A DNA stretch of 64,000 nucleotides from G963676655 sp963676655 (lineage in GTDB: Bacteria > Verrucomicrobiota > Lentisphaeria > Victivallales > Victivallaceae), in contig CAXXKX010000004.1 of assembly GCA_963676655.2 (NCBI GenBank), positions 248,001 to 312,000 on the forward strand, written 5' to 3'. Position 1 is the first letter of the stretch. Every line of letters starts with the position of its first letter. The notes under the pieces were generated by a model. That model was given only the letters and a program-made list of their open reading frames with translations. It was not told the origin of the DNA and made no database searches. Below are positions 54,208 through 62,182 of this stretch, in pieces. Made by a program: the position numbers and the translations under genes.

Positions 54208-54291
54208 TTACAGATTCTTCGTTATCAGGCTAGGGGCAACCGGCACCCAGAGGGAGATGCCGATCGCCTGTAGAGTAGCAACAATTTTCAT
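54208..54291 (-). CDS. candidate 27-residue hydrophobic peptide
   Basis: The short frame MKIVATLQAIGISLWVPVAP... (27 residues) is hydrophobic and ends 30 bases before the FHA gene start. A 33-base hairpin (AGCCTGAT / ATCAGGCT) overlaps its stop codon. There is no Shine-Dalgarno before the ATG. It could be a small membrane peptide, a leader peptide for the FHA gene, or chance. Confidence 0.3.
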   Translation of the reverse strand: MKIVATLQAIGISLWVPVAPSLITKNL

Positions 54292-54325
54292 TTCTGAAAA
54301 TTAATAACCAGAGATATCCCATATC

Positions 54326-54789
54326 CTATGAATAATAAAGCTGGTGATCTGCAAATAGGAAAGGTGGTTGTAATGCTTCTGAATTATCCCGGAATTGCGC
54401 CCCGCCGATACGGCAGATAATCCGGATAAAACAATAACGTCCGACTATTACAGGTAAAGAGTTGCGCGCTTTTTCCATTTGGCGCGCAATAATCCAGTCG
54501 TTACACTTGCAGATAAGTGAAGCAATGGCACGTAATCCCAGAACAGCTTCTGACTTTAAAATGAAAGCTGCAACCAGAGCATAAAAGCCAAAGTATATAA
54601 TTTCATTATTGAATGTGATTGAATACATTATCTGTTTGAGATCACTATTAGTAAAAAACGTTGGAAACAAAAGAACGATAACCATTGCAGAAAGCAATGC
54701 CGAAGTAAAAGTAGTAGCTATTGCTGCGGCTGCCCGGTTATCGAGCAGTCGCTGGTCACTTTTGACAATTTATTCCATTCAAATTTCAT
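54326..54789 (-). pseudogene. membrane protein gene with one-base deletion (about 154 aa if restored)
   Basis: An ATG at 54789 with GAAGG six bases upstream opens MKFEWNKLSK, which then runs out of frame after an AAAA run (54760-54763 on the opposite strand). The other frame continues without a start codon as SDQRLLDNRAAAAIATTFTSALLSAMV... through two membrane helices to a stop at 54326. Adding one A joins the parts; the 464-nt span then becomes 155 codons. Either a recent loss-of-function deletion or a sequencing error. The family was not recognised. Confidence 0.75.
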
Positions 54790-55094
54790 TACTAACCTTC
54801 AAGAATGAATCTTATCTATTTAAATTATACACTCAGCTCAACTAAAAGTCAAGATAATTGTAAGTAAAATGTTAGTTTTTACTGAATTTGTCAGGAGCGT
54901 GATAAATCACTGCTCTGTACTACTTTATCGAAAATTGCCAAGACTTTTTTACTCGCGAAATGAGCAGCAAGCTTTTTTCTATATTAGTTTTTCATCGGTT
55001 TAGCGATATTAATATATGCAGTTTTGAATATTCAAATAACGCTTATGGACAAGTTTGAAATAGCGAAAAATTAAGCAAATGGAGAAAAAAGGTC
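54790..55094. other. intergenic region, no gene recognised
   Basis: About 300 A/T-rich bases between the frameshifted membrane gene and the fbaA terminator. No RNA gene or clear promoter was identified. Confidence 0.6.
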
Positions 55095-55121
55095 AAAAAA
55101 AAACCGCCCGTTTCCGGGCGG
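55095..55121 (-). terminator. rho-independent terminator after fbaA
   Basis: CCGCCCG / CGGGCGG stem with a four-base loop followed on the minus strand by at least eight T residues, 20 bases after the fbaA stop. Confidence 0.95.
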
Positions 55122-55140
55122 TAAAATACAAAAGAATGGA

Positions 55141-56217
55141 TCAGTTACGGTCCATGCAGTTGAGCGCTTCAAAGGCTTCTTTGAGACGGTTAACCACTGA
55201 TACTTCGCCTTCACGCAGCCATTTGCGCGGATCGTAGTATTTCTTGTTCGGTTTGTCTTCGCCTTCGGGGTTGCCGATCTGGCCCTGGAGATAGCCTTCG
55301 TTGGCAACGTAGAAATCTTTGATTCCTTTCCAGAAAGCCCACTGGGTATCGGTATCGATATTCATTTTGATGACGCCGTAGCTGACCGCTTCACGAATTT
55401 CTTCCGGAGTTGAACCTGAACCGCCATGGAACACGAAGAATACTGGTTTGTCGCCGGTGTTGTGTTTCTTTTGGATGTAATCCTGAGAATTTTTCAGGAT
55501 GACCGGAGTCAGAACAACATTACCGGGTTTGTAAACGCCATGGACGTTACCGAAAGCGGCGGCAATAGTGAAGTTCGGGCTGATCGCACCGAGTTTTTCA
55601 TAAGCCAGGCAAACATCTTCCGGCTGGGTGTAAAGAGCGGAATTATCGAGATGTGAGTTGTCAACGCCGTCTTCTTCGCCGCCGGTGCAGCCCAGTTCGA
55701 TTTCCAGTGTCATACCGATTTTGCTCATGCGTTCGAGGTATTTGCAGCAAATATCAATATTTTCAGCCAGGGGCTCTTCGGACAGGTCCAGCATGTGTGA
55801 GCTGTACAGCGGACGACCTTTTTCAGCGAAATAAGCTTCGCCGGCATCCAGCAGACCGTCGATCCACGGCAACAGTTTTTTGGCGCAGTGGTCAGTATGC
55901 AGGATTACCGGAACACCGTATTTTTCAGCCAGCAGATGGATATGCTGAGCACCGGCGATTGAACCGGCGATTGCGGCTTCCTGACCTTCAAGTTTCAGGC
56001 CTTTGCCGGCGTTAAAAGCGGCGCCGCCGTTTGAAAACTGAATAACCACCGGTGAATTTACAACTGCGGCAGCTTCCAGAACAGCATTGATTGAGTCTGA
56101 ACCGACTACGTTTACGGCCGGAATGGCAAATCCTTCTTCGTGGGCTACTTTGAAGACTTTTTGAACGTCGTCACCGAACAGAACTCCGGGCTTTACTACG
56201 TCGAGTACTTTAGTCAT
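55141..56217 (-). CDS. fbaA: class II fructose-bisphosphate aldolase, 358 aa
   Basis: Zinc-dependent aldol cleavage of fructose 1,6-bisphosphate in glycolysis. It is of the E. coli FbaA type (359 residues): GVLFGDDVQKVFKVAHEEGFAIPAVNVVGSDS, PVIQFSNGGAAFNAGKGL, the metal site LHTDHCAKK, and VFHGGSGS and NIDTDTQWAFW near the C-terminus. AAGGAG lies before the ATG. It stands alone between a promoter and a terminator. Confidence 0.97.
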   Translation of the reverse strand: MTKVLDVVKPGVLFGDDVQKVFKVAHEEGFAIPAVNVVGSDSINAVLEAAAVVNSPVVIQFSNGGAAFNAGKGLKLEGQEAAIAGSIAGAQHIHLLAEKYGVPVILHTDHCAKKLLPWIDGLLDAGEAYFAEKGRPLYSSHMLDLSEEPLAENIDICCKYLERMSKIGMTLEIELGCTGGEEDGVDNSHLDNSALYTQPEDVCLAYEKLGAISPNFTIAAAFGNVHGVYKPGNVVLTPVILKNSQDYIQKKHNTGDKPVFFVFHGGSGSTPEEIREAVSYGVIKMNIDTDTQWAFWKGIKDFYVANEGYLQGQIGNPEGEDKPNKKYYDPRKWLREGEVSVVNRLKEAFEALNCMDRN

Positions 56218-56301
56218 TTTATTCTCTCCTTTTGAGTGTTAAAATAAAAAATATAACCCGGCGGTTGCTCCGCACAGGCAGGTATTTACAGATAATACTC
56301 T

Positions 56302-56331
56302 ATAATATAGTTCCCGCTTAACCTTTTTCAA
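56302..56331 (-). promoter_or_regulatory. candidate promoter of fbaA
   Basis: TTGAAA (56326-56331), 18 bp, TATTAT (56302-56307) on the minus strand; an overlapping TATATT gives 16-bp spacing. Leader of about 80 bases. Confidence 0.55.
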
Positions 56332-56472
56332 GCTTTCGCAGCCGCTTTATCCCGGAAAATATATACCCTTAATCCAGCCGTTACAATTTGATAAATAATC
56401 AGTATGTGCTTTAGTATAATTATTTAAATAGCTAATGGCTAATGCTTTGGGGTTATTTGTTGCTTGGTGTTT

Positions 56473-57819
56473 TTATTGGATTGCGGCTATTCTTTCGCCT
56501 GTCTGGATATTGTTTCCGGGGGCAAGGATTACTATATCGTTTTCATTGAGACCTTTTGTTATTTCGGCTTCATTATCGTTAAGCAAACCTACAGAAACGG
56601 TTTTAAGCGATGCTTTGTTATCAATTACCGCATAGACTTGCCAGGCTCCGGCATTATTTTTGATAAGGGCGCTTCTGGGGATTTTCAACGTGTCCTTTTT
56701 GACTGCGGTGTAAATCTTAACTTGCAGCCGGAAATCTACGCCAAGCGTTTTTTTAGCATGGTCCAGTTTTTCAAGACTGCCTTTATCAAAAGATATTTTT
56801 ACATGCACACGCTGTTGTTTTACTCCAAGTGAGGATAGTTCAGTATAGCCTTTGGGGTCAACTCTGATTACTTTGCCTCTAATTGGAATGTCGGCAAGAG
56901 AGGGAGCATTGATGTCAACCTCGTTTCCTGGAGAGATGTTGATTGCGTCACTGGACAATATTCCCGCTGTGATTTGCATCTCATTAAGATTCCCAAGCTC
57001 AAGCAGCAGAGTTCCTGCCGGGAGATAGTGAAGGTTGTCATAATATTTTTTTAACACAATGCCGTTTGTCGGACTTTTGATTTTACAGCGATCGAGCCTG
57101 GTTTGGGCCAGTTTCAGTTCCGCTTCCGCTTCAGTCAGTGAACTCAGTAATACTTGAAGTTTCAATTTTTTGATATTAAGGTATTCATTAATATAGACCG
57201 GCGCCAGTTTGAAGATCGAATCCACTACCTTGAAGGCATTCAGCATTACTTTGGACGTTTCCACATCGACATTCTTTACCGCGGCTTCCATTTTTGCCTG
57301 GCTGTCCTGGATCCGGCTTATTGCCTGGCCGCTATTTAATAAGGTTGTTTTGTAGTCATCAGCATATTTGTAAATCAATTTACTTGCCTTAACTTTATTT
57401 TCAGAGACATCCACCAGATTATCGATGGCCTGAATCCATTTCATTGATTCTTTAACGGCGGTTTTCTCCAAGCCATCATATTTATTGATTTTTATTTGAC
57501 CTTGAAGTGCGTTGACCCGGGCAGATGCAATGGCGCATTCTTTCTTGAACTCAGTATCGTCCAGACTGGCAATCAACTGCCCCTTTTGCACTTTTGATCC
57601 GGGAATAAGTTTAATTGGTTCGATTCGTCCTGATTGCGGCATTGAAACTTTATAAAGTACCGGCAAAGAGGTGACGGCACGGTCTTCCACATACTCCCTG
57701 ACGGCTCCTTTGGTTACTTTACCGGTCAGAGCCGGAACCCCCTGCATTTCCGCGTAAATTATCCAGATAATAATTAGAATCCCGATGCTTCCTCCGATAA
57801 TCATTGTTCTTTTTTTCAT
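56473..57819 (-). CDS. periplasmic adaptor (membrane fusion protein, HlyD/MacA-like), 448 aa
   Basis: An N-terminal membrane helix (about residues 5-22) anchors it. A lipoyl-like half (GRIEPIKLIPGSKVQKGQLIASLDD), a long helical hairpin (about 90-235), the second lipoyl half (IKSPTNGIVLKKYYDNLHYLPAGTLLLELGN) and beta-barrel domains follow. It links the inner-membrane ABC permease to an outer-membrane channel. Last gene of a three-gene ABC operon; no TolC-like gene is in the window. Confidence 0.9.
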   Translation of the reverse strand: MKKRTMIIGGSIGILIIIWIIYAEMQGVPALTGKVTKGAVREYVEDRAVTSLPVLYKVSMPQSGRIEPIKLIPGSKVQKGQLIASLDDTEFKKECAIASARVNALQGQIKINKYDGLEKTAVKESMKWIQAIDNLVDVSENKVKASKLIYKYADDYKTTLLNSGQAISRIQDSQAKMEAAVKNVDVETSKVMLNAFKVVDSIFKLAPVYINEYLNIKKLKLQVLLSSLTEAEAELKLAQTRLDRCKIKSPTNGIVLKKYYDNLHYLPAGTLLLELGNLNEMQITAGILSSDAINISPGNEVDINAPSLADIPIRGKVIRVDPKGYTELSSLGVKQQRVHVKISFDKGSLEKLDHAKKTLGVDFRLQVKIYTAVKKDTLKIPRSALIKNNAGAWQVYAVIDNKASLKTVSVGLLNDNEAEITKGLNENDIVILAPGNNIQTGERIAAIQ

Positions 57820-57851
57820 AATTTACCTCCTGGAAGTTATTTTAATTTAGT

Positions 57852-60233
57852 TTATGCTTTTACATTCAGAGCTTCAAGCCACTGCATCCGGTTGATGCTT
57901 TTTTGAATTATCGAATATGCTATAAAAATAAACAATAAAGAAAGTGATACGGTCCAGACATAAGCGGAAAAGTCGACATAGCACGGCATTGCCATGGTAT
58001 CGTTGCGGATCATTAAAGAGGTAGCATAGTTGAAATAATATCCAATAGGAATTCCAAGGATGGAGCCGGTTATATTAATTATAAATGTATTTCTGAGAAA
58101 AATCCTGCCGGTTTCACCCGGAGTAAAACCAAGGGCGCGAAGGGTTGCCAGCTCCTGTTTCTGTTCAGAGACGGAGATCAAGGCGGAGTTCAGGATTGAG
58201 CCCAGAAAAATGATAGCGGCGAAAATTACGATGGCATAAACTATCGTATTGAGTTCCGCCACCATTGTTTCATTCAAATGCTGCTTGGCTTTTTCGATTA
58301 TTGTCAGAGATGCCAGTTGAGGATATTTTTTTATTTCTTTCAAGAAGCTTTTCAATTCAGTAGGGGAGTGTCCGGCTTTTAACTGCAAGACAGAAATCGC
58401 GCCGTTTTCGGATACGAGGCGGTTGAGATATTCGTAGTCAGTGTAGACGGTTAGACCGAAGGTGCTGTCGATGACCCCGGCAACGTGGGTTCTGTGGATT
58501 TTCCTCAGTCCTTTTACCGTTGAGAAGTCGAGCGGATCGCCTGCCTTTACATGGAGCAATTGAGCTAATCTGGCGGTAAGCAGCAGGCCGTTTTCCGGAA
58601 CTTTGACCCGGGTGCCGTCTATCCTGCACGGGGTCAGGAGTTTTGCGTTTTTTTCAAGGCCGGTGACCAGGCATTTTTTGGTGTATTGCCCGTTGCTCAG
58701 TTTGCACTGAATCGACAGTTCCGGTTCCGCATGGACTATGCCGGGCAGCTTTCTGGCTTCATACAGGGCCCCGTAATCCACACAGTTGCGCAGACTGAGG
58801 GTGTAGTCACTGTGAAGAAGTTTATCGTATTCGAAGGATACCATATACTCGATTGAATCAGCCATCGCAAAAGCCATAAATACCAGAGATGAACCCATTG
58901 CCGCACATATAATTCCAACGCATGAACGTTTTTTGTTGCGGAAAATACTTCTCAGGACGATTTGCCAGCGGAAATCCAGTTTATTCCAAAACCAGCTCCA
59001 TCTTTCGAGCATAATTTTCCCCCCGATCGGCGGTGGCGGCGGGTGCATCGCTTCAGCCGGATTCAGGCTGATCATTGCGCGCACTCCGCGCCATGAACCC
59101 AGGACGGCAAAGATCATCGAGCACAACATTGAGATCAGCATCAGGTTGGGATATGCGTGGTTAGCCAGGTGGGGGAAGGTGTAAAAATTCTGGTACATAA
59201 CGGTCATGCCGCCGGAAATCCAGTAACCGAGAAGGCAACCGGCCAAACCTCCGGTTATTCCGACAAACAGGCTGTATTTTACATAAATCCACAGGATGTT
59301 TTTATTATCTGTGCCAAGTGCTTTCAGGGTTCCGACAATAACTCTTTGCTGTTCGGCTGTTCTCTGCATGACCACGTTCAAGGTCAAGGCTGCTACCCCG
59401 AGAAAAAGAAAAGGCAGCAGAACCGTGTAGGTGCTTAGAGAGCTCAGTTCAGAGGAGAGTTCCTGATTTGATGCCTGATCCTTTAAAGAGTAACTGGAGA
59501 AAATTCCGTATGGGGCAAGTTTCTGGTCGATTTTTTTGATCACCGCATCGGGAAATTCTCCGGCTTCAGGAGACAACCGGCCGATAAGGTTATTATAAGC
59601 TCCATCAAACCCTAACCGGTCTTCGGCGAATTTTTGTTTGATCCAGAAAATCCCGTAGGTCGAATTTGACGGGGCGATGCCCCCGGGCGGTGTCGCGAAG
59701 ACGTATTCCGGGCTGATCGCGGTGCCTATAACGTACAGTTTCTTTTTCTGGCCGTTCAAAATCAGGTGGATGAAATCTCCGGGCAAAATGTTTCTGGCCT
59801 GAGCGAATTTCTCGGAGACAATAACTTCGTTCTCTTTATCTTTGGTGAAGTAATTTCCTCTTCTGATTATTATATCGTTGATCACGTTTGTGTGTGATTC
59901 CGGCATTGAAATCAAAGTTCCGGTCAAGGGTTCGCTGACATCGGCAATATCGACGATGACCGGGAAGACAATCCGTCTGCGCAATTCAATTATTCCCTTT
60001 ATCGATTTCAGGTCATCAATTGAGGAATTAGGCGCTTTTTTCAATTCGATCCAGAAGTCGGCCATTTTGCATCTGGAATAATAGTTGTGCTGAGCATTGA
60101 TTAGGTTGTTATAAGTTCCCCCAAGCCCGATCAGTACTCCGGTACCAACCGTTATGATTGCTATGACGGCAAACAAAATCCCTTTTGAATTGATAATATC
60201 ACGCCGCAATTTTTTATTCAGGACTGAGCTCAT
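57852..60233 (-). CDS. FtsX/MacB-like ABC transporter permease, 793 aa
   Basis: Two FtsX-type membrane units (about residues 270-395 and 675-785) with three to four helices each, plus a single helix at about 17-38 and a second N-terminal-like helix near 435-455. Large periplasmic domains of the MacB core type lie between (about 45-255 and 465-660). The two halves look like a duplication. It extrudes or pulls a substrate from the outer leaflet, driven by the ATPase encoded just upstream. Confidence 0.92.
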   Translation of the reverse strand: MSSVLNKKLRRDIINSKGILFAVIAIITVGTGVLIGLGGTYNNLINAQHNYYSRCKMADFWIELKKAPNSSIDDLKSIKGIIELRRRIVFPVIVDIADVSEPLTGTLISMPESHTNVINDIIIRRGNYFTKDKENEVIVSEKFAQARNILPGDFIHLILNGQKKKLYVIGTAISPEYVFATPPGGIAPSNSTYGIFWIKQKFAEDRLGFDGAYNNLIGRLSPEAGEFPDAVIKKIDQKLAPYGIFSSYSLKDQASNQELSSELSSLSTYTVLLPFLFLGVAALTLNVVMQRTAEQQRVIVGTLKALGTDNKNILWIYVKYSLFVGITGGLAGCLLGYWISGGMTVMYQNFYTFPHLANHAYPNLMLISMLCSMIFAVLGSWRGVRAMISLNPAEAMHPPPPPIGGKIMLERWSWFWNKLDFRWQIVLRSIFRNKKRSCVGIICAAMGSSLVFMAFAMADSIEYMVSFEYDKLLHSDYTLSLRNCVDYGALYEARKLPGIVHAEPELSIQCKLSNGQYTKKCLVTGLEKNAKLLTPCRIDGTRVKVPENGLLLTARLAQLLHVKAGDPLDFSTVKGLRKIHRTHVAGVIDSTFGLTVYTDYEYLNRLVSENGAISVLQLKAGHSPTELKSFLKEIKKYPQLASLTIIEKAKQHLNETMVAELNTIVYAIVIFAAIIFLGSILNSALISVSEQKQELATLRALGFTPGETGRIFLRNTFIINITGSILGIPIGYYFNYATSLMIRNDTMAMPCYVDFSAYVWTVSLSLLFIFIAYSIIQKSINRMQWLEALNVKA

Positions 60234-60237
60234 TTTT

Positions 60238-60966
60238 TTACCATGATATCTCTTTAACTTCGCGCCGGTGTTCGTTTACCACGGTTTTTCCGATCAAACC
60301 GCTGCCCAGGTGAATGACGCGGTGAGCCAGATCGGCCAGAGGGACACAGTGGGTGATAATTACGATAGTGGTTCCCAGTTTTGTGTTCAAATCGACCAGA
60401 GTTTCAAGCACCAGTTGACCGGTTTTGAAATCCAGGGCTCCGGTTGGTTCGTCACAAAGCATTAACGTCGGATTTTTTGCCAGTGCTCTGGCAATTGAGA
60501 CCCGCTGCTGCTGACCGCCGGACATCTGGGAAGGAAAATGGTCGGCCCGGTCATCCATTCCAACCAGTTCAAGTGCTTTCAGCGGTTCGAGGGGATTGGT
60601 TGATATTTCGGTTGAGACCTCAACATTTTCCTTTGCTGTCAAAGTCGGAATCAAGTTATAGAACTGAAATACAAATCCGACGTTGTTTCTGCGGTAATTG
60701 GTCAGTTGTGCATCGTTATACTTGGCGAGGTTTTCGCCGCCGAACCATATTTCGCCGTCGGTCGGATTCTCGATACCTCCCATGATGTTCAGCAAAGTGC
60801 TTTTCCCTGAACCGGAAGCGCCGAGGATAATCGTTATTTCCCCCTGGTATATTTCAAGATCGACCCCGTGTAGAACCGGAACCTTTACGTCGCCCATGAC
60901 GTAAGTTTTCTTGATATTTTTCAGGCTTATTTCACTCTTAGGCGCAGAATCCCCGGAACTGTTCAT
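60238..60966 (-). CDS. ABC transporter ATPase, LolD/MacB-like, 242 aa
   Basis: Walker A GASGSGKST, Q-loop FVFQFYNLIPTLT, signature MSGGQQQRVSIARAL and Walker B LMLCDEPTGALD; the GALD ending is typical of the LolD/MacB group. It powers the FtsX-type permease encoded four bases downstream. First gene of the exporter operon. Confidence 0.95.
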   Translation of the reverse strand: MNSSGDSAPKSEISLKNIKKTYVMGDVKVPVLHGVDLEIYQGEITIILGASGSGKSTLLNIMGGIENPTDGEIWFGGENLAKYNDAQLTNYRRNNVGFVFQFYNLIPTLTAKENVEVSTEISTNPLEPLKALELVGMDDRADHFPSQMSGGQQQRVSIARALAKNPTLMLCDEPTGALDFKTGQLVLETLVDLNTKLGTTIVIITHCVPLADLAHRVIHLGSGLIGKTVVNEHRREVKEISW

Positions 60967-60994
60967 TACAAAGCCCTCTCTTTATTTCCATTCA

Positions 60995-61009
60995 ATCCGT
61001 ACGACGGAT
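60995..61009. promoter_or_regulatory. inverted repeat upstream of the ABC exporter operon
   Basis: ATCCGT (60995-61000) and ACGGAT (61004-61009) around a three-base centre, about 30 bases before the ATPase start codon. It could be an operator or a leader hairpin. The 219-base gap to the OppC-like gene holds no further gene. Confidence 0.35.
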
Positions 61010-61185
61010 GGCGATATACCGCTTCAAACTACGCACGTTGTGCTACGGAAGCGGGAATACAAGGTCAAGCGTAAATAATCCGATACTTGCATCTTAATAT
61101 CCCTGACTATATACAAAACTTTTGATTTAGAATATATATCAACTGATTATACGCATCAACCTTAAATTGAAAAATTATGTTGTAT

Positions 61186-62178
61186 TCAGTTTTTGAGCTT
61201 GGGGTCCAGAGCGTCACGCAGCGCGTCGCCCAGAATGTTCAGGGCCAGGACCAGAATGAACATAAACAACGTTGCCGCACCGACTTCCCACCAGATACCG
61301 CGCCAGAGGCGTTCCTGCCCGTCAGCGATCATAACGCCCCAACTGGGCGCGGTTTGCACGCCCAGACCCAGGTAGCTGACGATTACTTCTGTCATAATCG
61401 CGTAGGCGAAGCGTAAAGTCGAGTAAATAATAACCAAATGGAAAACGTTCGGCAGGATGTGCCGGAAGATGATTCTCAGATCACTCAAGCCGAGGATTTT
61501 CGCCGCCTGGATATAAGCGCGCTCACGCTGCTGCATGGTTTCGCCCCGGACCGCCCGGCACAGCGTGACCCAGCCGGTAATCCCGATTGCCAGATATACG
61601 GCCATCATGCCGGGATCGATATTGAATAGCTCGGCGCAGTGGTTGAATGATTTAGCCAACGGCGAAAAAAGAAAGCCGCGGGTTGCCAGCAGAGCGAACG
61701 CAAGAATGAACAGCATTGTCGGCATTGACGCGAACGTACTGTATATCCATACAACAATGTCGTCGATCTTACCGCCGAAAAAACCTCCGAGCAGGCCGAG
61801 GGTTACGCCAATAATGCCAGAAATGATCGAAGCGGTTAAACCTACTTTAACGGCGGTTGAAATACCGGCGACTGCACGGTAAAGGACATCGCGCCCCCGG
61901 TAATCGGTTCCGAACAGATGTTGGCTCGAGGGCGCCAGATAGCATTGTTCCATATTGTCGCGGTCATAGAGCGGAACGATTTTTTTTTGGTTGCAGCTAA
62001 CACTGTAAATCTCGATACTCAATGCCCCAACCAGATAAATGAGTACGGTAATCAGGGCCAGGGCGTGGAGCTTATCCCGCATCAGGCGTCTTATAACATC
62101 GGCAATTTGTCTGAGCAGTTCTTTTATCCGCTCAAGATGCCTTAACAGGAATTTAAGTATTGACAATGCTATTTTCAT
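61186..62178 (-). CDS. OppC/DppC-like ABC transporter permease, 330 aa
   Basis: Six or so membrane helices, with the binding-protein-dependent permease motif in the cytoplasmic loop (QAAKILGLSDLRIIFRHILPN) and the OppC-type N-terminus with FGTDYRGRDVLYRAVAGISTAVKVG. It takes up peptides, nickel or similar substrates, but its partner permease, ATPases and binding protein are not here. It starts four bases after the mnmG stop codon, so the two are probably cotranscribed. Confidence 0.92.
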   Translation of the reverse strand: MKIALSILKFLLRHLERIKELLRQIADVIRRLMRDKLHALALITVLIYLVGALSIEIYSVSCNQKKIVPLYDRDNMEQCYLAPSSQHLFGTDYRGRDVLYRAVAGISTAVKVGLTASIISGIIGVTLGLLGGFFGGKIDDIVVWIYSTFASMPTMLFILAFALLATRGFLFSPLAKSFNHCAELFNIDPGMMAVYLAIGITGWVTLCRAVRGETMQQRERAYIQAAKILGLSDLRIIFRHILPNVFHLVIIYSTLRFAYAIMTEVIVSYLGLGVQTAPSWGVMIADGQERLWRGIWWEVGAATLFMFILVLALNILGDALRDALDPKLKN

Positions 62179-62182
62179 GTGT

